This document shows, piece after piece, positions 37,501 to 49,500 of a stretch of 64,000 nucleotides of DNA. This DNA comes from Valencia hispanica (taxonomy: Eukaryota > Chordata > Actinopteri > Cyprinodontiformes > Valenciidae). The notes beneath the pieces were generated by a model. The model did not search any database. It saw nothing but the letters and a program-made list of their open reading frames with translations, and was not told the origin of the DNA. Numbering within the stretch: position 1 is the first letter of the stretch; each line of letters begins with the position of its first letter. The DNA is taken from contig OY747710.1 in assembly GCA_963556495.2 (NCBI GenBank), positions 16,963,000 to 17,026,999 of the forward strand, in the 5' to 3' direction. Made by a program: the position numbers and the translations under genes.

Positions 37501-40500
37501 CATAGTTGTGTGTCATTTAGTGTTTGAGTATCACATAAAATCCCAATAAAAAAAAGACATTGAAGTTGGTGCTTGTAATGTGTTTATATGGAAAGCATCT
37601 CAAGGGATATAAATATTGTATTGGTCAACTACAACTATTGGCAAGAGAAGTCCTACATGAAACTCCATTGCTTCTGCTCTCAAAGAAAACTAACCTAATG
37701 TTTCACGTGTTAAAAGATTAAAACATAAAAGGTTAAAGTCTGATAGAAAACACATGAATATTAATTTAACTTTGAGCAAACTCAATTTGATAAAGAGTCA
37801 TGTGTTCAGTATGTGACCAAGACAGCAAATGGCCGATTTTGGCTTTTACCAAACGACAGCTACTTGAGATTAAATAATCTTTCGATTCTCAGCACTACTT
37901 AACCAGTGCCAATGTGTTTTTGGCAGGCAGTGGAGTGTCCTCTTTTAACCAAGTATCTAAATTAAGCCAGAAACAGCCTGGTGTCATTTAATTAAGATGA
38001 CAGGCACTGTTTGAGTGACCCTGCTTATAATCCTAGTAACTACAAATACCAGCATGTGTCCAACAGTTGAAGATCTTTTAAGACGGATCTCGTTTGATGT
38101 CTGATTATTCTAAAGTGTGTTGCTTTCAGAGATAGGCAGCCATTAGGAAATCAGTAGAGAAAAAAACTGTCTGATGGCAGTTTTTGCAAAAACAAACAAA
38201 TGTGGATAAGGAAAATCAGACTAGATGATGGTGTTTAAAAAAAAAAAAGTAACAAAAGTTACAAGAATGAATACATTAAGGCTGAACCCTTTTGAAATAG
38301 TTAGTATAAACATTATTTCACTTTCATATGAGAATAGTCTCTCTGCTATCCATTACATCCTTGAAGCTCAGAAATGTCCACTCTACCTTCCTCTACAGCC
38401 TCCACCTGCATTAGCATTTGGATTATTTGAATTAGCCTTCTTTGTTTACTTGATGTGAACACATCACTTGATAATATGCATTTTAGACTGATGGACATAG
38501 GCTGGCCCTGCGATGGACTGGCGACCTGTCCAGGGTGTACCCTGCCTCTCGCCCCATGACCGCTGGAGATAGGCACCAGCTGCCCCGCAACCCTACATAG
38601 GATGGACGGGTATGGAAAATGGATGGATGGACATAGGCTGCCGATTTTCAAAGGAGTCTGAATCAAGGCCTGCAGATTCACTGGGGGTATAATCAAAACA
38701 GTAGAAACAATGGCACAATGGACTGAAATGTGCTGTAATAAATGTTCAGAGCCAGACTGAAAAACTACTTTGATCACCGGATATCCAAACGAATTCAACA
38801 GTGTGGTGTCACTGCATGAGAGGGGATACTTACGCAGGGTAGGGCTGCGTGCGTGGGGCAATGGTTCGTGGTGTGCCTGTTTGAATAACATCAGGGGGTG
38901 TCATCATCACATAAAACTGACCTGTAGGAATTACAGAAGTAAGCAATGAGCATCAATGCACAGATTACATAATTTCTTAAAACATAGAATATTTGCTGTT
39001 AAAAATAAGAAAAAAGCAAGTTTAGATGTGTGGCACAAAATCTCGAAACATTAAAAACATCTGTCGGTGTAGCTTACCAGCACCAGTGTGTGAATGACTG
39101 AATGTAGTGTAAAGCGCTTTGGGGTCCTCAGGACTAGATAAAGCGTTGTACAACTACAGGCCATTTACCATTTAAAAGACCAGATATTCTTCATCCAAAT
39201 GAAGTCTGTGTGACAAAGTGCTCTATAGTTGCCATCAGCTTGTTACATAATCTAGTGAAACAAATTTAGACTGATATGAAGAACGCTGGGTACGAAGGCT
39301 GATGCTTTCAGCTTGACAACCTGCTATATTTGAGCATGATTGATTTGAAACAAGAACTGTAGTAGTCCTTTAGTTTCCCTGGTGTAGACAAAAATCAACA
39401 AATACAGACTGCTCGTCAGGATGGCTGACAACCCTCAGTAACAGTGGCACTAAAAGGGCTTTCTTTTGGTACCCGAAGGAAGAAAAAGAGTGAAAAAAAG
39501 AGTGATATACAGGAGATTAAATTTTAAAGGCTGTGAGAAAATGTGACCATCCAGCCTAACTGGCTAACGATACTAAACTTCACATCTGCTTTGCAGATTC
39601 CAAAAGGCACACAACTAAAAGGGCTTTTTCACAGTCTTAAAGGATTCTGGGCCGCATTTGAAGATAAAAGTAAAGGCTGATCAAACCAGAAATGGATTCT
39701 TTAGAAACACAGTCTGAGATTTATAAAGACCTTATTTTAATAGTGAAAATATGAAAAAAGAGCATTTTCAAAGCTTTTTTTGGCATTTGGACCACTACGG
39801 AATTAGACAAACATAAAAGCTACAATTTATGGACTAGTCAAACGTAGACTGGACTTTACCACACAGACACTATAAAATCTAGTTTCCGACTCAAAAATCA
39901 AAATGTCTCATTTCTGTCCATTAGGGCTGGACGATATGGCCTCAAATCAATTTCACTATGCTTCTTTTCTACCCCCCCCCCCCCCCAAGATTTAATGTCC
40001 CGTAGTCACCTCATTTGCATATTGTGCATGAAATTGTACTGGATGCTGTAGATGAAATGAGTCATTTAAAAAAAAAAAGTTTTTGCAGAATCGTTTTTAA
40101 ACCATTAATGGCTGCATGGTTGGGGTGGAACTGTTATAAGGTTTTGCCTTTTGAATCTGTTTTTGAGTTGTGTTTTTTTTATATCAATAAACGGCTTCAA
40201 CCAACCTTTTGATTCAGTGTTTGATTCCCACCTCTTTCCAGGTGTTAGACTGAGTCTGCAAGGTAGTATAGTCAGCACCCTAAAAGGTATATGAGCAAGC
40301 TAAACTAAAACGCATCTTTTCATTTTAAAAATATACCAAATATACCGGCATGGGCAAAATGACGTCGGTAACAGTTTTAAATTTCGGTATCGGTAAATTT
40401 TCGGTTTATCGCCCCAGCCCTACTCTACATATTTGTAAAAAAGAGAAAAGAACAGGGATTCCCAGCCTTCCCAAAAACTAAGACTATAACAAATGTATAA

Positions 40501-43500
40501 AAAAAAACTATAACAGATGTATAACTTATGTTAAACCCCAGATAATAAGATCAACAGTAGTTTTTCTTATTTTTTCCTTATACCTCAAACCATCTTAAAG
40601 GAACATGGGGCAGGATTTGTAAATAAAATAAACATCCATGTCCAGTTTTTTAATGCTGTTGGGTGATGAAGCGTTATAAACCAAAAATAATGAGCCCACC
40701 CACGTATCGCACCATTTTCTTAAACTGGCTGTGTGCTGCAAAATGTGCTGCAGTTCGGGGCCCGAATTTCCTGCGCTGTCCTACGGGTGTGACGTCAATT
40801 GACACTGCTTGCGCGCTCTCGACAGCTTTAAAAGAGGAAGAAAAATGGTTGCAGACCTCCATTGATTCAAGTGAGAATGGATTCTTCTCTTCTGCAACTG
40901 GGAAACGACCAAGGACGAATCACAGCCCACTAAAAAGTGGCACTAAGAAACCGAAGTATGTCACTGTGAAGAGGTATGTTTTTTTTGTGAAGCGTTTGTG
41001 CTCGCTCCCGTGCGGCTGGCTGCAGTTACTTGCAGCGTCGCTCGTGAGTTTTGTTTCTTCATTCTGCCCCATGCTCCTTTAAAGGTGGGATATAATGCTT
41101 CTTTCAGGTACATATTACCCTTCTATAAGACACTCCAATAAAACTGTCACCTTAAGTCTTTTAAAAGTCCGTCATATATCCAAATCCACCTTAAAGAAAT
41201 TTACTTCCGTATTGGATGCCTTGATTTTCGCCTGTGCCCCTCTAAGACCCTCCTGCTCTTTCTGACACTCCCGCTTCAGTTCGTCACATACCGTGCATCA
41301 TCGCAGCATGCACGTAGTCGGAAAAAAAATCCCACAAACGACACGCAGCCGCAGCTGTTGTTTTATAATTACTGCACCTGGGACTGGAGTTGTGTGGGGA
41401 GGGGAGGGGTAGGGGAGCTCTGCAGAGCGAGGCTCTCGGCTGAGTATGTAAGGTCGGAGGAGGAGATGGGTGGAAAAGGCGGGGATAGGTGGGAGCAGGC
41501 GTTTTAGCAACCACCAGCAGAGACTCAAAGATTACTCTAACATGAGTGAATGGGTCAGAGCAACACTTCAGGCATGTTTTTAATGAGGGAAAGACAGGTT
41601 CTCAGGATATTAAGCTTCAGAAAGTCCATTTTGCATAATACCCCCCCCCTTTAAAATTTTCCACAGTCCCACTCCAGCTATAAAGCTGCACCTCATGTGT
41701 AACAAAGTGGTTACAGTAAAAGAGCCTCAATTTATATGGAACCGAGGTAGTTTGAATTCTGTAGCTGTCTCATACGATGCAATCCACAGTCTTAAGGAAA
41801 AACAAATAAAAACTGTTTGTGGATGAGTTGCATAAGTTTGACACAATAGATTATCAGTTGCTTATAGGTAGAATTAATCAAAGATGCTTAATGACTCAAG
41901 GCAGGTTCCCATGTGACGCAACCTGTCAGAAATACAACTTCTTTTCCTCGTTACATTTTTCTATAGTTAAAAATCTAAACACTATTAATTAAACTTAATC
42001 AAGATTCTAATGTCATTTAGTTAACCCTAATGGCAACATAGTTGTGGCAATGTACCAAATACATGCTAAATTTACAGAGACCAGTACTTATATGCCTGCC
42101 TTATATTTCTGTTACAGTGAGCAAAAACATTTTCATTTAAAATGACCTCTTTGCATAATCACAACATACATTTCTGAAAATCTATTTAAGAATGGAACAA
42201 ACAACTTAGATTAGTCACATAGACTAAAACTGGGCAGAATGCCTGGATTTATTAGGCAGAGTAAAATGGTCCAAATCTTTTTGGATCCCAGTTTGGCCCT
42301 TTTTTAGAACTATTGTCAAAAAAAAAAAAAAACTATGTGCAAAACAATCAATAGTCCAACACAACACGTTCCATACAGATAAGAATTTTCTGAATAAAAC
42401 CAACACAGCTCTGCCACAATCATCATAAAGTGCTAAAAAAAACAACAACCAGCCAGTCTTTCCTCTGTAACAGCATACCCACAGGATCTAGACCTGGCTG
42501 TCTTGCACACAATCAATGCAGATTTGTTTCACATAACTGAGCTAAATGTTTGGTCGCCTAGTTACTAATGTTCTGAAAAGCTTCAAAGCAAAGAACAGGA
42601 ACCCATATCAACAGATTTCCTCATAAGCATGATTTGAAAAAGCACATTAAAACCAAACAACTAGTTAATACAGCAGGACAGCAACATGTGACCGTGTGGA
42701 TAAAGCCGGATGGTAGCATGTGATAAACAAGCGCTGACTAAATTGCAATAAAGGCTTCCACATTAGAGGACACCACTTGTGGTTTACATACTGCCTTTAT
42801 TTACTATTCATGAAATTATCCGAATCAAGAATGATGTGCCTACTCCAGATGCGTGAGATCACATTAAAGCTGGTAGAGGGATTTCAGTTGTGGTAGATAA
42901 CTGATCCTCACCAAAACATGCTTTTCAAACACTTTTTGAATGTTTAAAGAATCTTTTTTTCCATCTCATCTTTGCTACAAATAATGCTTTAATCACAGCG
43001 TGCAACAAAAGTGTCAATAAAACTTTCATCTACAGGATCCTGCTTAATTTTAAATTAGCAAGAGCTTTAGGGATAATGGTTTATTTAGATCTACTAAGAG
43101 ACAGGGATGTTTTTCTGGCTTCAGGGTACTCATAATAAGCGCCTTTTTGTCAAAATAATGGCTTAATTAGCCGTATAACACTGTGATGTGCTTCAGCCCA
43201 GCGCAGATCGAGAGCGAGAAGTGACTCACCCCCTGCCTGTGTGAGGGTTGGGTCTGCCGCGGCCTGCACTGACACGGTCCCGTCGCTCACAGCGGTTGCG
43301 GGGAAGTAAGCGAAGCGGGTCTCCCCTCCCACTGCCTCTCCTGCTGGGCTTCCTCCATTACTGAAAGGGTTTTGGATCACAGCCTGTGACAGAAAAGAGA
43401 GAAACGGGGGAAAGGCATGAGCGAGTGGCAATGGAGCAGTCACAGCAGGTAAACGCACACCTCATTCTCTGTCAGACTCAATGCCAGTGTCCCCCCTGTA

Positions 43501-46500
43501 GACCCCCAAGGAAGACACAGAGCGACGTGATGGAGGGGATAAAGAGAAGAAAGGAAGCAGCACAGATCTCGTTAGTGGTGATACCAACAAGGTCAGAGAA
43601 GCCATTGGTGTACTGTAACTGAAATCAAGTTACGTATATTCTGGCTAGAAAGCATTGTCGTTTTTGCTGAGACTGACAACTTATTTTGATTCCAATATAC
43701 ATTTCTATCAAATGACAAATTTTTAACGTCTCCTAAAGCCCTTGAACACAAGAAGAAATTGAAAAATATAAGTTAACAATATTAGTATGATCAGAGTAAA
43801 TTTTCAGAAACATTATGACTTAAACGATAAGTTTCTTGTTAATGTTAATTTGGAGATGTACTGATCCGGCTTTTTCTGGTCGATACTGATTTCTGATTTT
43901 CTTAAAAGTCAACTTCCTAATCCACATGTTTACATGTGTATGATATAATCCACATGTTTACATCACGTTTTTGTTTGTTTAAGCAAAGGATTATAACGAT
44001 GAAAAAAAAAAAGTCTTGCGGGTTTGTTGATCCACGGTTACAGGCCATAAAGCCGAATCATGGCCCGGTTACCGGTTTCAAGGTATACCGCGGTATAAAA
44101 AAGTCACGTTTTTTTTTTTTTTTTTTTCATGTGCGTCTCGTCAGGGAGAAAGTAAAGATCCCTCATGAAGCTGCAGCGTAAAGCGCAGCCCCCTCCCTCC
44201 CGCACACCTGCATTTGTTGTGAGTGACAAACGGCCAGCACACAGGCTGTGTGATGACTGAACTTTTTCCACTGTCTCTAAGGGGATGTTTGGGAATACTT
44301 CGGCTACTATAAAAAGCCAGACGTTCCCGGCTTGGAAGAAGAAGGTCGTCCGACGTGCAAAACGTGCTTGAGAACAGTGGCAGCCAGAGGAGGCAATACA
44401 TGGAATATGATAGCGCATGTTCGGGAGCACCACCCATCGTTGTATGCTAAATTCAAGGTAAAGTTAATGCTGTCTTGAAATGAACGAGCGTATTAGTGTC
44501 TGACATTAGTGAAATGAGCTTGTTACCTTGGCAGATATGGAAACTACTGTATCTTATATTTTCTTCATCTCTATCCTTAGTAACTTTTTTTGAGGCAGAT
44601 ATGGTAACTAGCATGCTAATGATGATTTATCTTAGCATGCTAGTTAGTTACCATATCTGCCTCACTAAAAAGTGCTTTTTCCTTAAAAAAAATACAAATA
44701 CTGACATTCAAAATACACATTTTAGAGCTGTAATCATAATACCGTGACACCGTGATATTTTTGCCTACGGTTATCATACCATCAGAATCTCATACCGGCC
44801 CATGCCTACAGTCCAACATCACTAACAAACACTGCAAGTGCAAGATAACCGCAAATAATGCTATGTAAAGCAGTGTCACAGCATTTGCGCGCGCATCTGC
44901 TGTGTTGAAAAACAAATAATCCCTCCATTGTTCAGAAGAAACGGTCAGCTTTACACTCAGAAAATGTTAACCAGTTAGTTTGCCTTGGCAACTGGCTAAA
45001 AGATGAATAGGTTAAAAGGGCCCCGTGTAAATGTGATAGTGGAATTCAAAACAAAACTTCCAGGCATTTTTCCTGTTTATCCTTAAAAGAAAAAAAGAAC
45101 CAGCACCATCCAGTTTTGTCCTTTATTTACACTGAAAAACTGACTTTTTCTGTCATATTTAGGAATGTTGATTATTCGTGATTAATTCACAGCTACCCTG
45201 TGATTAATTAGATTAAAATTCGTTATCGTTTAAACGCCCTAATGAATACCTTATGTCCCTAATTGTTATCCTATTTATAATAAACTCAAAATAAGTGCAT
45301 CAAAGAACATGCTGTTGATTGATGAGTACAGAGACTGAAAACAAGGCAACTTCTTAGTTTTGAATTACTTAATGAATTGCAAAAAGAAATAAAATAGTTT
45401 TCAGTATTCGACAAGCCAATCACCACTAGGAGCCAATCATTGAAAATTGTCAGATTCCAATCTGTGCTGATTGGTGAATTTTTAATCCCTAAATGGACAG
45501 ATTGTATTGTTCCTTATTTTGTCACGTCCCCTTTGTTTGAAGATTGCTCAAAACTATCCTTATTTGGTAAAACAAGCCGTGTTGTAATATGTAAAACACA
45601 CCAGCTGTGGACAAGCAGGGGTCAGCGGGTTAATAGAGAAGGGAATGGAAACCCCCCTCATTTCTGCTACTCTACATGCAGCTCATTCAACAGGTACCAG
45701 AGAAAGTCCCTGTACTGTGTTCCCCACCGGTGGATACTGTCTACAAAAGCGAAATAAGAACTGCTGTGATCGACGGGAAAACCATCTTTGAAACAGTCGT
45801 CTAAAGTGTGCCATTAGGAAAAAAACTAAACGTTTCACTATACTGGACTGCTCGTTGGTTTTTGTCTTGTTAATATTGCCAATACAAAGCCACTGTAGTC
45901 TTGCACGGTTTAACACCTCCTTAGTAAGGTTTTATTTGTTGGATCAAAATCTCCGCCTACTGCTGGATTTGTTAACCCAAGATCCTAAATTAGTTTCTTT
46001 TCTGAGCTCCTGGATACAAGAGGCAAAAATGATATTATTCCACATTGGGGCGAGACATAGGGTGCAAAGATTCATCATCTCAGAGGTGCTCAGAGTAAAG
46101 ACTTGCTGCTCATCTGCACTGAAAACAAAACAAAACAAAAAAAAAAAAAACACCAGAGGGGTTTGGGCAAAACTTAGAATATTTTCAAGACACATCCTTC
46201 AAAGAAAAGCAGACCCAAAACCTGCTGGAAGGACTGTATATTAGCTCTAGCCTGGGAAAACCTTTGAATTCTTCTTTTTCACATTGTTCTGATAGACCAT
46301 AGACCCCAACAACAAACTGATGGAACATTACATAGGAAAAAAGTAAGAGGAAGAACTACCTTGCATTGGTCTTAGAAGTAAAGTGCTGAAACAGAACCTT
46401 TCCTATAATGAAGATAAAGAGTACAGCTGTTCTTTTAAAGGCCTACATATTACCAGTGGGCTCTCTTCAGTGAAAAAAAAAATGGTTGTGTTACCTGAGC

Positions 46501-49500
46501 CACAGCCTGAGGAGCCCCAGCAAAAGCAGCTGTTGAAACGACGCTCACTGCTCCTCCTGCATCATCTCTTCCATCAACGTGCTGGTCGGTCACTTGAACA
46601 ACACGGTATGTCACCTTTGGAACGGAAACACAAATTAGTCAACTCGAGCAACTAGAGAAGAGATTTTATACAATATTTCCAGTATTTCAGGTGTTCTGAG
46701 CACAGATAAAAACCTCACCTGGCTGGCAGCTTTGTTTATCATAGCTGTTTCTTTAGGTTAGCCAAGCCCAGTATCGCAAATCACTGTTCAAACCTCAGCA
46801 GTGCACAGATCTCATCATCCCAAGCAATATGCTTACGCCTCAGAATGTGCCTGATTTAATTTTAAAGAAAGCAGTGAAGAAAATGAGCTTGTTTGTCTCA
46901 AGAATCCCTATTTGTATCCCTCTATCATGTGACTGTCCTGCTGACTGACATGTGACATTTACCCCATGCCAATCCCAAACCAGACTAGAATCACATGACT
47001 GCTCGCGCTAGACCTGTTTACGCCAAATCAACCACATGGATCACTGACTTAATTCCCTCCAGTGCAAAAAGAAAAAAGCCAAAATATGAAGAAAAAAAAA
47101 CTTTTTCAATGTTACAGTACGATTTTCCCCAAGTCTGTTCAGTCCTCTGACCATTTCCATTTCTATCACTGACAGTAAAGAGAGGCATATAAGTAGTTAG
47201 GAACGAGCTTTAAAATAGTCACATTAGAGGTGTGGGAGCCAGCAAAAGAAAAGCACATTTATCCTTGTTTCAGGCCAATTATTCTGCTACCCTCCGACTC
47301 AAAAATATGGGACATGAACAGCAGATACTCAATAATCTGGTACTATTTTGTCATTACAAGTTTTAAATTCTAACCATCCATGAATTTCTTAGTGCAGTGA
47401 GTGATGCAATCAAAATGATATCCCCTACTGCAAGATTACACTTTATTCAATCTTAAAAATACAGTGCCAGTTTTCTTTTTTAAGATTGTATACTGATTCT
47501 TCATCTTAAAAATAAATTTTTGTTTAATTTTTAGATAAGAGGCAGGTTTGGGGATAGGAGTTCTAGGTCACGAGAATCCTCAGAAACCTGTAATGGTTTG
47601 GTCATTCGCGACAACTTACAACTTGAACTTAGCTATTAGTTAAAGCTTAATCAGTGAGGGTTGATTTTTATGTTAAACTGACATAAACACATTTTGTAAA
47701 CCACAAACTTCCACCTATTTTACTAGGATTTTTAGTGGTAGACCAACTCCATTGTGAAGTGGAAGGAAACAGATACATCTTTGTTAAGTCTGGTGTGCAT
47801 TTGTATAGAACCACTGTTTGCTGCAAACACACACTTATTCTTCTTTGCAAAATAGCTCAAACTCAGGTTGCTTCTGCACCAACACGGCTAAGGTACAGTT
47901 TATATCCCACCTAACCATATACCTGTCCACGCACACAAAAAGCATCGTTTACGACCCCTTCCCCCCCTCCGCCCACTGGCGCAACCCCAAACTAGTAGGG
48001 ATGTGTGGGGGAAAAAACGCAGACTCACATATAGGGCAGTCACCTTCTGAGATATGGTGTATACGAAATTGCTGCAATCGTGCCGTGCCTTCTCTTAAGG
48101 TATTCTTGTGCGATTTTTACAAGCGCCTCTACATGTACAAGAAGGAGAAACAAGCGCATGTCTGGATGATTTGCCAAGAGCCAGAGATTTAAGAAATAGA
48201 CGGCTCACTTGCACGTGTAAAAAAATATCCAGGGAGGGAAACATTTAACGATGGGCTAGTGTGGCCGAGACGGGGCATTGACTAAATATTTATTCATTTA
48301 AGCACTTAAACGGCCTAATGTAGACAGGGCCTCAGTCCGATTTGATGAAGGTTATCAATAAACATCACATTTTAAGTCTTGCCGCCGATGCTCAATTTAC
48401 GTCTCGACTTTAACTGTGTCATTCTGACACATGAATATCATTTTAAACCACTCCCTTTTAGAAGTTGATGTAAATTTGGGCTCACTGATGTGCTCGAAAG
48501 TGAGCCTTCCGCTCCACCATCAATTTTTTGCTTTAACACCTTTTCTTCTAAGAACACCATGTATGTTTTTACCTCAGTTCAACTTCCCATCAACTCCGAC
48601 CAGCTTTTCAGTCCCTGCTGAAGAAAAGCATAAGCCAAAGCACGAGGTTGCCACCAGGATGTTTCAAGGTAAGAATGGTGATAGGGCTGGGGAATAAATC
48701 AATTTTATCGATTAATTCGAATTTGCCGTTTAAGAAGATTTCTTTTTGGGAAAATCGAGATTTACCACCCCCCACTGCTCTCTTGGGCTTCCGTAGTTTG
48801 GGGCAAGGTCAGCCAGTCCGTCTCTTGCAACGCGTAGACGTCAAAATGGCAACTAGCAAAGAGGAGCTTGTTCCCATAAAAAGGGACAGTTTCTTCAATT
48901 ATATGGAACTGGTTCGATTTGGCAACTTCAGACTTGGAGCAACAAACAGCACGCTGCAAAATTTGTTTGAAGGCTGTTGCTACCAAAGGTGGGAGTACAA
49001 CGAATTTGTTTCAACATCTGAAACAGAGGCTCTCCGTCGAGTGGGAGAAGTGCTGCTCTCTACGAGATGCTCAAGCAAGCAGCAGCTCACAAAACACCGG
49101 CAAAAGACAAGCCACCATAGGGGAATCATTTTCACATTGTGTCCCTTATGATAAGACGTGTGTCCAGTGGAAACCAATCACAGATGCCATCACAATTTAT
49201 ATTGGCAAAGATATGGTGCCTGTTTATACAGTGGAAAAGCCCAGCTTTATTTACATACTGAAAACTTTTGATGCCAGGTATGTGCTACCGACTTTGCACA
49301 CAACTTTGAATTCAGGTAGACTCCCAAAGGAGATGTTAAAATAAGAGTTTAAAAAAAATAGATTCTGTCATTTGTTATTTCTGTTTAAGAAAGTAAAGGG
49401 AGAAAGAAAAAAATGGATTAAATACGGAAATCGGATTTGGTGTGAAAAAATCTGAGATTTTATTTTTAGGCCATTTTGCCCAGCCCTAAATAGTGATGAG

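Noticed and set aside
38346..38891. 181-codon minus-strand open frame
   Set aside because: It overlaps usf2 exon 6 in another frame and runs through a LINE tail; composition and content are not protein-like.
41284..41528. Pro/Ser-rich minus-strand frames
   Set aside because: Caused by the purine-rich GGGGAGGGG tract inside a MITE-like element.
48648..49344. Two overlapping frames as a usf2-intron host gene
   Set aside because: They are the BED-finger part of a hAT element delimited by inverted termini and an 8-bp target duplication; one frame is a shadow of the other.
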